The notes under the pieces were generated by a model. That model worked only from the letters and a program-made list of their open reading frames with translations, was not told the DNA's origin and searched no databases. From Balneolaceae bacterium (GTDB lineage: Bacteria; Bacteroidota; Rhodothermia; Balneolales; Balneolaceae): a stretch of 21,175 nucleotides of DNA. Made by a program: the position numbers and the translations under genes. Location: the NCBI GenBank assembly GCA_021767245.1, contig JAASTO010000021.1:1-21175 (forward strand), given 5' to 3'. Positions 6,389-12,281 of the stretch are shown here, one piece after another (the first letter of the stretch is position 1; the number at the start of each line of letters is the position of its first letter).

Positions 6389-6423
6389 ACCGCTTACATG
6401 GAAAATATGAAGGCGGTTTTTTT
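6389..6423 (+). terminator. Intrinsic terminator at the end of the element's genes
   Basis: ACCGC (6389-6393) pairs with GCGGT (6413-6417). The stem continues inward as TT/AA and CAT/ATG, and a run of seven T (6417-6423) follows. It ends the plus-strand gene series 45 nt after the last stop codon. Confidence 0.8.
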
Positions 6424-6621
6424 ATGCTTATCACTATTTTATCAGGAATGCCGTATTAAGTGCTTTATTAAAATTTGATAGGGCAAAACTTCACGCACAG
6501 GAACGCATACCTTTGAGAGAATTATTTTTTGTAGTATGTGAGAGTGAAGCAGAATAATTACTCAATTTGATACCCCGATTTATAGTCATCATTCAGCATC
6601 AAGAAATGATACTAAAAGGCA
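6424..6621. other. Gene-free right end of the element
   Basis: I see no convincing gene between the terminator and the hairpin at 6622. Two short words from just after the last gene recur here: ACCCCGATTTA (6345-6355 and 6572-6582) and TTACTCAATT (6372-6381 and 6558-6567). They may be recombination-related sites or relics of duplication. Confidence 0.4.
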
Positions 6622-6678
6622 TAAAAAAGCCCGATTGTTTTACCATAGTTTCACCAACGATGATTTTACAATCAGGCT
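6622..6678 (-). terminator. Element-borne terminator facing the tRNA-Leu gene
   Basis: Arms 6628-6638 and 6668-6678 pair over 11 bp with one mismatch, around a 29-nt loop. On the minus strand the stem is followed by a T-run (plus-strand A6 at 6623-6628). It lies 50 bp downstream of tRNA-Leu and can end its transcript in place of the original terminator at 89-127. One TGTTTTACCA site (6636-6645) overlaps it. Confidence 0.6.
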
Positions 6679-6707
6679 AAATCATTACTACTCAATACAT
6701 TAAAAGA

Positions 6708-6717
6708 TATTAAGTAG
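6708..6717. repeat. Right member of inverted repeat flanking the attachment core
   Basis: TATTAAGTAG lies 6 bp inside the right attachment repeat and is the inverted complement of 167-176. The longer word AGATATTAA (6705-6713) also matches the inverse of 152-160. Confidence 0.5.
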
Positions 6718-6723
6718 TCTTCA

Positions 6724-6747
6724 TTAGTACCAAAGGTGGGACTCGAA
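6724..6747. repeat. attR: right copy of the 24-bp attachment repeat, inside tRNA-Leu
   Basis: This copy is identical to 126-149 and overlaps the 3' end of the intact tRNA-Leu gene, from just beyond the discriminator base into the T loop. Because the element brings the same bases, insertion leaves the tRNA whole. Confidence 0.9.
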
Positions 6748-6809
6748 CCCACACTCCCGGAGGAACGCGATTTTGAGTCGCGCGCGTCTACCAATTCCGC
6801 CACTTTGGC
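6728..6809 (-). tRNA. tRNA-Leu (anticodon CAA)
   Basis: The minus strand folds as a class II tRNA. The acceptor stem GCCAAAG pairs with CTTTGGT, and the anticodon stem CGCGA/TCGCG holds the loop CTCAAAA, giving anticodon CAA (leucine, UUG codons). There is a variable arm and a T arm GGGTTCGAGTCCC (6738-6750). The discriminator base is A at 6728. CCA is not encoded (CTA follows). The gene is 82 nt and is the insertion target of the element, which restored its 3' end. Confidence 0.95.
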
Positions 6810-6823
6810 TTTTTTGAAGACTA

Positions 6824-6856
6824 CAAAGATAAGGTTTCCTGCAAGTAAATAACAAA
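6824..6856 (-). promoter_or_regulatory. Promoter of tRNA-Leu
   Basis: On the minus strand TTTG (plus 6853-6856) is followed after 21 nt by TATCTTTG (plus 6824-6831), matching the Bacteroidetes -33/-7 consensus TTTG and TAnnTTTG. Transcription would begin near 6818, a few bases before the tRNA 5' end. Confidence 0.7.
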
Positions 6857-6881
6857 ACGTATTTGCATAATTAATTCACTA

Positions 6882-6907
6882 AAAAAACAATCAGTTGATT
6901 GTTTTTT
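6882..6907. repeat. Perfect 12-bp inverted repeat between tRNA and next gene
   Basis: AAAAAACAATCA and TGATTGTTTTTT face each other around two bases. With A-run before and T-run after, it can act as a bidirectional terminator. It separates the tRNA promoter from the gene at 7009. Confidence 0.5.
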
Positions 6908-7008
6908 ATCAGGAACAATGCTCTGCTCAAACATTATAAGCTTGTAATAAATCTGTAACGCATTGGGTCCTTTTGCCTCTTGTAAGAAAAACAAAAAAGG
7001 TGATTGTT

Positions 7009-7593
7009 ATGGTCAAGTATTTAGTATTCTGCGTTTTTGTAGCAGCCAGTTATATTGTTTACTCTACATTTCCTGTAGACCGCGGTCCGGGAGTTATGGT
7101 TAAAGAAGCCCCAGAAATTGAAGGGCTAACCTGGCAGGAACCGTTTACTTTTAAAGGGGCAAAAGTTTCACCAAAGAAAGTTATTGAAGGTGAAGTTCTG
7201 GTCATCAAAAGAAAACGATATTTCTTTGACAACCTGACTAAATATACGCCAACCGATGCTATGGTGGGCTGGAATCAACTTTCAGATGAGCGAAACCTCG
7301 ATTACGTATTTTACTCTCTGAAAGACCGTTCATTCAACCTGGATCTCACTCGGCCCCCACTTCCTTTGAATACCATATATGGTGAAAGTGACCTGTGGCA
7401 CCTCATACCTTCTACATCAGAAATCAGTGAAAAAGTTAAAACCCTGCGTGATGGACATATTATCTATGTGAAGGGTTTACTGGTTGATCTTGAAACAGAA
7501 GATGAAAAGCTATTCACAACAGAGACTGACCTGACAGCTACCAGAAACTCTAAAGGAATGGCAATATGGATCGAAGAACTCAGAATCCGATAA
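7009..7593 (+). CDS. Membrane-anchored unknown protein
   Basis: The frame is open from a TTG at 6973, but the ATG at 7009 gives the usual short N-terminus before a hydrophobic helix (KYLVFCVFVAASYIVYSTF, residues about 3-22). That makes 194 residues with one anchor and a periplasmic domain. The domain looks mostly beta (VIEGEVLVIKRKRYFFDN, then DGHIIYVKGLLVDL), compatible with an OB-like fold. No catalytic motif is seen and I do not recognise the family. It is the first chromosomal gene right of the tRNA. Confidence 0.75.
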   Translation: MVKYLVFCVFVAASYIVYSTFPVDRGPGVMVKEAPEIEGLTWQEPFTFKGAKVSPKKVIEGEVLVIKRKRYFFDNLTKYTPTDAMVGWNQLSDERNLDYVFYSLKDRSFNLDLTRPPLPLNTIYGESDLWHLIPSTSEISEKVKTLRDGHIIYVKGLLVDLETEDEKLFTTETDLTATRNSKGMAIWIEELRIR

Positions 7594-7696
7594 CAGAAAG
7601 TATTTATAGGTAACTGTTGATTGTAATATTCCCAAAAATTATTTTAGTTCTTGTTATGGGAAACTTTAGTTAGTTATCTCTGATTCTAACGTTAAT

Positions 7697-7704
7697 TAAT
7701 TTTG
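7697..7704 (+). promoter_or_regulatory. Possible -7 box of the cold-shock gene
   Basis: TAATTTTG matches TAnnTTTG and ends 6 nt before the ATG at 7711, which would make the message almost leaderless. No clear -33 TTTG is present, so this may be a chance match in AT-rich DNA. Confidence 0.3.
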
Positions 7705-7710
7705 GGTTAT

Positions 7711-7944
7711 ATGTCAGACAAGCAAAAGGGTACGGTGAAATGGTTCCACAACACTAAAGGTTACGGGTTTATCAGTACTGACACAGGGGAAGATGCCTTT
7801 GTTCATTACTCTGAAATTCAGGCTGATGGATTTAAGAAATTACGACGGGGTGAAGAAGTAGAGTTCCTATTGGATGAAGGAGATAAAGGCCTTCATGCCA
7901 AGGAAGTTGTATCACTTAACCCTATACAAGATCAGGTAGATTAA
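7711..7944 (+). CDS. Cold-shock domain protein (CspA family)
   Basis: This 77-residue protein is a single cold-shock domain that binds single-stranded RNA and DNA and melts RNA structure in the cytoplasm. It shows GTVKWFHNTKGYGFIS (RNP1 KGYGFIS) and DAFVHYS (RNP2), then the conserved EVEFLLDEGDKGLHAKEV end. The ATG at 7711 is preferred over an in-frame TTG at 7702 because it gives the typical MSDKQKGTVKWF start. The following membrane-protein gene begins 5 nt after its stop, so they are probably co-transcribed. Confidence 0.95.
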   Translation: MSDKQKGTVKWFHNTKGYGFISTDTGEDAFVHYSEIQADGFKKLRRGEEVEFLLDEGDKGLHAKEVVSLNPIQDQVD

Positions 7945-7949
7945 ATTTA

Positions 7950-8276
7950 ATGAAATGGCTTAAAGACGCCTATCTCGACGTTGTAGTTCTTCTTATTATC
8001 GCATTATATGCGGTTTACCCCAACGATGTACTGAATATCGTTATTTGGGTATATACAGCATTACTACTGATCAGTAAGCTGCTCACCTTTGTAATGCCTA
8101 CCCTTAACAGTAAGGCAAACAAAACTTCAGCCCCTCCTATTTTCTATCATATTATATATGGACTAACCGTTGGAATATTTTACTATGCTGATAACCTCTA
8201 TCTGAGTGGTGCGTGGATAGTCATATGGATCGTTTCAGTGATCAGCTTTTTAAAGACCAATAAAACAAAATCCTGA
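7950..8276 (+). CDS. Small four-helix membrane protein, unknown
   Basis: This is a 108-residue hydrophobic protein with four likely membrane helices (about residues 8-24, 28-48, 66-82 and 86-102) and a basic C-terminus (KTNKTKS). No functional motif is seen. It lies 5 nt after the cold-shock gene and 8 nt before the PagL-like gene, all on one strand, suggesting one operon. Confidence 0.8.
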   Translation: MKWLKDAYLDVVVLLIIALYAVYPNDVLNIVIWVYTALLLISKLLTFVMPTLNSKANKTSAPPIFYHIIYGLTVGIFYYADNLYLSGAWIVIWIVSVISFLKTNKTKS

Positions 8277-8284
8277 TTTATTCC

Positions 8285-8917
8285 TTGAAGTACTTTAGTC
8301 GGTTAAGTTTTGTTTTAATTTTTATAATAGTCTTTACCTTCATTTCGATATCACCTTCAAATGCTGTTGCTCAGGATAAAAACTCGGTCGTTACTGAACA
8401 TTTTGATAACAGGTATACCTTTTGGGGTGGTTATTCAGCTCAATCTGTAAGATTTCTGGGTAAAACAAGAAATTCACAGACTCAGATATTGAGAATTGGA
8501 TTTCAAAAATATATCAAAGAGTTGAATAATGGTTTTTCCCTATGGTATTCAGCCGGAATCATTCCGTATCTGCATTTTGACTATCCTAAGCGAGACGCTA
8601 ACGACCGACGCACTACAAGCAACGGGTTTGGTTTCTCCCCTGCCGGATTTTTAGTTAAAAAATATCATTCAAAATGGATAACCCCTTTTACTCAAACTAC
8701 CGGTGGTATTATATTAATGGACGAATATTTCCCGACTGACAAAGGCAGAAAGCTTAATTTCACTTTTGATATAACTGTTGGTAATATTTTTACATTAAAT
8801 TCTTTTTCTGACCTGTCATTGGGCTATAAATTCCACCATATTTCCAATGCTCAGACCGGATCGGAAAACCCCGGGCTCGACTCAAATTTCCTATTTTTAA
8901 CTCTTTCATTTCATTAA
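8285..8917 (+). CDS. PagL-like lipid A deacylase (acyloxyacyl hydrolase)
   Basis: This 210-residue protein starts at TTG 8285, the only reasonable start, since the signal peptide (LSFVLIFIIVFTFISISPSNAVAQ) begins at once and no ATG precedes it. The remainder is alternating beta strands ending in LFLTLSFH, as in an outer-membrane barrel. The signature GYKFHHISNAQTGSENPGLDS (residues about 180-200) matches the PagL active-site segment, with H185 and S187 as the His/Ser pair. The usual Glu about 12 residues after the Ser is Asp (D199) here. The enzyme would remove the 3-O acyl chain of lipid A in the outer membrane. The family call is good; activity depends on the Asp working in place of Glu. 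Confidence 0.8.
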   Translation: MKYFSRLSFVLIFIIVFTFISISPSNAVAQDKNSVVTEHFDNRYTFWGGYSAQSVRFLGKTRNSQTQILRIGFQKYIKELNNGFSLWYSAGIIPYLHFDYPKRDANDRRTTSNGFGFSPAGFLVKKYHSKWITPFTQTTGGIILMDEYFPTDKGRKLNFTFDITVGNIFTLNSFSDLSLGYKFHHISNAQTGSENPGLDSNFLFLTLSFH

Positions 8918-8925
8918 AACAGATC

Positions 8926-9456
8926 ATGGATATTAGCTGTACATTTCACACAAATAAAGGGAACATCAACATAAAACTGTTTCCTGACAAAGCCCCAAAG
9001 ACGGTAGCTAATTTTGTCAATTTAGCTTCACGTGGATTTTATGATAACTTGTTTTTTCACCGTGTGATCAACGACTTTATGATACAAGGCGGATGCCCTA
9101 ACGGTGATGGCCGAGGTGGACCGGGTTACCGTTTTGAGGATGAATTTAATGAGAGCTTGATCCATAATGAACCCGGAAAATTATCCATGGCCAATGCCGG
9201 GCCAAATACCAATGGCAGTCAGTTCTTTATTACTCATGTTGAAACCCCCTGGTTAGATGGTCGACATGCTGTGTTTGGTGAAGTTATGTCTGATGACGAT
9301 ATGGCTGTCGTAAATCAGATCGTTCAGGGAGACAAAATTGAGAGAATTGATCTTGAAGGTGACATTGAGAACCTGCTATCAACCGTAGATGAAGTGCAAA
9401 ACTGGAATGATGTACTTAACGACGAATTCCCAGAGTTGAAAGATCCATTGGTCTGA
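8926..9456 (+). CDS. Peptidyl-prolyl cis-trans isomerase, cyclophilin type
   Basis: This 176-residue protein has no signal peptide, so it is cytoplasmic. It is a cyclophilin that speeds proline isomerisation in folding proteins. Key segments are FFHRVINDFMIQGG (residues about 43-56, catalytic Arg46), KLSMANAGPNTNGSQFFITH (85-104) and TPWLDGRHAVFGEV (107-120). The last 45 residues form an acidic extension (EGDIENLLSTVDEVQNWNDVLNDEFPEL) longer than in minimal bacterial PpiB. It starts 8 nt after the PagL-like gene and probably ends that operon. Confidence 0.95.
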   Translation: MDISCTFHTNKGNINIKLFPDKAPKTVANFVNLASRGFYDNLFFHRVINDFMIQGGCPNGDGRGGPGYRFEDEFNESLIHNEPGKLSMANAGPNTNGSQFFITHVETPWLDGRHAVFGEVMSDDDMAVVNQIVQGDKIERIDLEGDIENLLSTVDEVQNWNDVLNDEFPELKDPLV

Positions 9457-9519
9457 TCAAAACAGATCCAAAAATCCGGGTAATTTTTACAACCTTTTTG
9501 GCTCAAGTTCGTATGGAAC

Positions 9520-9548
9520 CCTGAATTTCAAAACAATTTTAATTCAGG
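9520..9548 (+). promoter_or_regulatory. Hairpin directly before the surface-repeat gene start
   Basis: CCTGAATT (9520-9527) pairs with AATTCAGG (9541-9548). The hairpin ends 2 nt before the ATG at 9551 and could hide the ribosome landing site. There is no T-run, so it is less likely a terminator of the preceding gene. Confidence 0.4.
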
Positions 9549-9550
9549 TT

Positions 9551-11029
9551 ATGAACAAGTTTCTTCCATCAATCTTTCTGATTGTCGCAGTAATGGTTTT
9601 AAATCCGGCTGTGACGTCGGCTCAAGATAAACAACAAAACGACTTAGAATACAGAAAGTGGAGGGTTACCCTCTTCCCTCCCCTTAGTACAAACGGAGTA
9701 GACGCACCTAATTATACAGCCAGGTATTCCATCAATATTCTTGGTGGTTATCATGGCGGTTTGGATGGTGGTGAGATAGGGGGCTTGATCAACTACAATA
9801 AACATTACGCATCGGGTTTTCAACTGGCCGGATTAGGGAACATCTCAAAAGGTAATTTATCAGGAATCAACCTTGCCGGTATCGGTAACTTTTCAGGCCG
9901 AGATATGTCTGGTGTTCAGCTTGCAGGTATAACAAATTTTGCATCAGGTGAACTGGAGGGAATTCAACTTGCAGGATTGGCAAACATTTCCGGAGAAAAT
10001 ACCGGTGGCATTCAACTTTCCGGGGTTTCTAACATTGCCAAAGGAAATATTGAAGGCTTACAGGGTTCAGGATTATTCAATGCCTCTTATGGTGATATAT
10101 CCGGGCTTCAGCTATCCGGTATTACTAACGTTGCGAAACAAGATATCGAGGGACTGCAAGTTACCGGAGTATTGAACTTTGCAGGTGCTAATGCCTCCGG
10201 TTTACAGGTCTCCGGTGTGGGTAACACAGCACTTGGGAATATTGAGGGATTAATGGTATCAGCCGCATTTAACTTAGCAAAAAGCTCTGCAAGTGGTTTA
10301 CTGGTGACAGGTGGATTGAATTATGCCCGGGAACTTGAGGGAGCTGCTATTTCAGGAGCTGCCAATATTGCCCGTGAAATGGAAGGGCTACAATTTGCCG
10401 GTTTTTTAAACGCATCTCAACAAGCAACCGGATTACAGATTGGTTTGATCAACTATGCCAAAGAATTTGAAGGTGTCCCCATCGGTTTTATCAGCTATTA
10501 TGGAAACGGTCGTAAAAACATCGATGTGCGATTTTCTGATGGCGGGTTTACCGACCTTGGACTAACCCTTGGGACACACAGAGTGTACAACTCAGCCATC
10601 TTTGGATATAATCCTCTGTTAAACCGAGATGTTTACAGGGTGGGACTGGCTATAGGTCTTGAGAAAAACGTTACTGATTCTTTTGAGAACTGGAAAAACG
10701 AAACCGTGTTTGTTAATCAGGAATTTTCAGTTTTGCATCATTTTGAAGATGAATGGAGAGAAGATCTCAACCTTATTTATTCCTATAAATTTCTGCTGGG
10801 TAAAAGACTGGCTAACGGTCTTTCAATATATGGTGGGCCGTCATTCAACGCACAGGTCACCAGAATTAATAATGCCAACGAGTACACCTGGTACAGCCTG
10901 TGGTCACCCGAACGCAAAGGCAGACAATATCGATTCTGGGTTGGATTTACTGCCGGTATCCGGCTATTCAAACAGGAGGCTCCAAAACGTTTCAAAGATG
11001 AATTCAATAACTGGGACATTGATTGGTAA
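9551..11029 (+). CDS. Exported surface protein with fifteen 16-residue repeats (LA_2272-like)
   Basis: This 492-residue protein has a clear signal peptide (residues 1-24, cut after TSA). Residues about 87-320 consist of about fifteen tandem repeats of 14-16 residues, consensus G-L/I-Q-L-A/S-G-L/I-x-N-x-A-x-G-x-x-x (for example LSGINLAGIGNFSGRD, MSGVQLAGITNFASGE). Period shortens from 16 to 14 toward the end. Such regular Gly, Asn and hydrophobic spacing predicts a beta solenoid, and resembles the LA_2272-type surface repeat proteins. The last 160 residues look like beta strands of an outer-membrane domain (GLTLGTHRVY, then LSIYGGPSFN and WVGFTAGIRLF). The role is unknown; adhesion or envelope structure is possible. 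It stands alone, 94 nt after the cyclophilin gene. Confidence 0.85.
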   Translation: MNKFLPSIFLIVAVMVLNPAVTSAQDKQQNDLEYRKWRVTLFPPLSTNGVDAPNYTARYSINILGGYHGGLDGGEIGGLINYNKHYASGFQLAGLGNISKGNLSGINLAGIGNFSGRDMSGVQLAGITNFASGELEGIQLAGLANISGENTGGIQLSGVSNIAKGNIEGLQGSGLFNASYGDISGLQLSGITNVAKQDIEGLQVTGVLNFAGANASGLQVSGVGNTALGNIEGLMVSAAFNLAKSSASGLLVTGGLNYARELEGAAISGAANIAREMEGLQFAGFLNASQQATGLQIGLINYAKEFEGVPIGFISYYGNGRKNIDVRFSDGGFTDLGLTLGTHRVYNSAIFGYNPLLNRDVYRVGLAIGLEKNVTDSFENWKNETVFVNQEFSVLHHFEDEWREDLNLIYSYKFLLGKRLANGLSIYGGPSFNAQVTRINNANEYTWYSLWSPERKGRQYRFWVGFTAGIRLFKQEAPKRFKDEFNNWDIDW

Positions 11030-11119
11030 TTTTTATTAAGCAATTCATAGAATAAACTATTCGTAGGCTTTTACTGTTAGGTTGGGAGCTGAAAGAATTC
11101 TAACCTATATACCATTGAA

Positions 11120-11677
11120 ATGAAGCTAAAATTATTAGCCTTTCTATCTGCTATCCTGCTTGCAGTTGGATTTTATTTTTTAAATAACCAGCAAGATGAA
11201 GTTGTAGTTGCTGAGAATTCAAATAGCGCTATGAATATCGCTCAAACAGACACTATGCCGGATGAGAACTACCCTCTTCAAAAAACAGAAGCTGAATGGA
11301 AAGAAATATTGACCGATAAAGAATATCGTATACTCAGGGATCGAGGAACCGAACTTCCTTTCGTAAATGAATACAACAGTAATAAACGCGAAGGTATTTA
11401 CGTATGTGGAGCCTGTGGTCAGAAACTTTACAGCTCTGAACATAAGTATGAAAGTGGTTCGGGCTGGCCAAGTTTCTGGCAACCCTTAGCTGACTCTTTG
11501 GTCGGTGAGCGAGAAGATAACAGCTGGTTCATGACCCGAACTGAGATCGTTTGTTCTAACTGCGGAAGTCACCTGGGGCATGTTTTTGATGATGGGCCAC
11601 AACCAACCGGGCTGCGATATTGTATGAACTCCCTGGCAATGGATTTCATCCCAAAAGAAGAAATTCAAAGTGATTAA
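11120..11677 (+). CDS. msrB: Peptide-methionine (R)-S-oxide reductase, membrane-anchored
   Basis: This 185-residue MsrB repairs R-methionine sulfoxide in proteins. It shows the complete domain: zinc cysteines C96/C99 (CGAC) and C145/C148 (CSNC), SGSGWPSFW, HLGHVFDDGP, and the catalytic C168 in RYCMNSLAMDF, where most relatives have RYCINSAAL. Residues 1-20 are a hydrophobic helix (LLAFLSAILLAVGFYFL) followed by a polar linker to about residue 50. The protein is therefore exported and probably anchored, acting on oxidised envelope proteins. It stands as a single gene between 90-bp and 66-bp gaps. Confidence 0.95.
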   Translation: MKLKLLAFLSAILLAVGFYFLNNQQDEVVVAENSNSAMNIAQTDTMPDENYPLQKTEAEWKEILTDKEYRILRDRGTELPFVNEYNSNKREGIYVCGACGQKLYSSEHKYESGSGWPSFWQPLADSLVGEREDNSWFMTRTEIVCSNCGSHLGHVFDDGPQPTGLRYCMNSLAMDFIPKEEIQSD

Positions 11678-11691
11678 GACACCAGCTTGTG

Positions 11692-11699
11692 TATATTTG
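11692..11699 (+). promoter_or_regulatory. Possible -7 box before the PH-domain gene
   Basis: TATATTTG fits the TAnnTTTG consensus 44 nt before the ATG at 11744. The -33 element is not clear. It would drive the PH-domain and carotenoid desaturase pair. Confidence 0.4.
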
Positions 11700-11743
11700 G
11701 TGGTATCCTGATCATTAACAGACATCATAAAAAAATCTGATCA

Positions 11744-12268
11744 ATGACCTCAAAAGCCGCCGTGATTCATAAGGCAGAATTTAATCCACGCATTAAATCG
11801 TATGTACTTTGGTACGCATCCCTGGTATTGGTTATTTCCGTTGTGTTAATCCCTTTGCTTCCACTTTGGTTAATACTGGGTAACATCTATCTAAACCGAT
11901 ATTTTGAGCGTTTAGAGTGTGAACTAACCACTCGCTCACTGCGCTTTAAAAAAGGTTACATATTTCAAACCGAACGAACCATACCCTTAGATAAAATTCA
12001 GGACCTCACTTTTAAGGAGGGGCCACTGCTAAAGTACTTTGGATTAAGTATTCTCAGAATTGAGACAGCCGGAAATACCGGTCAAAATACGGCAGACCTA
12101 TCCCTTATAGGAATAGTTGATGCGGTAGAATTCCGCAACATGGTATTTGAGCAACGAGATAAAGTCACAGAAATGACTTCCTCTGACGTTCCGTTAGAAA
12201 GCACTTCAGACCTGCTCAAAGATATACGAGATACACTAAGGTCCATCGACAATAAGATTCAACCATAA
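11744..12268 (+). CDS. Membrane protein with bacterial PH domain (YdbS-like, DUF304)
   Basis: This is a 174-residue protein. Residues about 19-50 form one or two membrane helices (YVLWYASLVLVISVVLIPLLPLWLILGNIYL). The bacterial PH domain follows: ECELTTRSLRFKKGYIFQTERTIPLDKIQDLTFKEGPLLKYFGLSILRIETAG (about 58-110), with the hallmark IPLDKIQDL and FGLSILRIETAG. A helical tail (about 150-174) resembles those of YdbS-like proteins. The biochemical role of such proteins is not established. It lies 13 nt before the desaturase gene and is probably co-transcribed. Confidence 0.85.
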   Translation: MTSKAAVIHKAEFNPRIKSYVLWYASLVLVISVVLIPLLPLWLILGNIYLNRYFERLECELTTRSLRFKKGYIFQTERTIPLDKIQDLTFKEGPLLKYFGLSILRIETAGNTGQNTADLSLIGIVDAVEFRNMVFEQRDKVTEMTSSDVPLESTSDLLKDIRDTLRSIDNKIQP

Positions 12269-12281
12269 ATCTACCTGTTAC

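Larger units (their letters stand above)
126..6747. mobile_element. 6.6-kb integrative element in tRNA-Leu, phage-satellite-like
   Basis: The element is bounded by a perfect 24-bp direct repeat (126-149 and 6724-6747), which is the 3' end of the tRNA-Leu gene at 6728-6809. Its unique length is about 6.6 kb. A tyrosine integrase gene starts 160 bp inside the left end and reads inward, as usual for tRNA-targeting elements. All genes are on the plus strand: integrase, unknown, two HTH proteins, a replication organiser and primase, then small proteins. I see no relaxase, coupling protein, type IV secretion, portal, capsid or tail gene. A replication module with integrase but without particle or conjugation genes suggests a phage satellite or minimal integrative element. 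A decayed prophage is the main alternative, but all genes appear intact. Confidence 0.85.

Noticed and set aside
6973..7008. Upstream TTG start of the membrane-anchored protein
   Set aside because: It adds a basic 12-residue leader before a standard signal anchor; the ATG at 7009 gives a typical N-terminus.
9939..11043. Long alternative frames inside the surface-repeat gene (9939-10175, 10659-11039, 10783-11043 minus)
   Set aside because: They are shadows of a gene with strong signal peptide and repeat structure; none shows domain or composition of a real protein.
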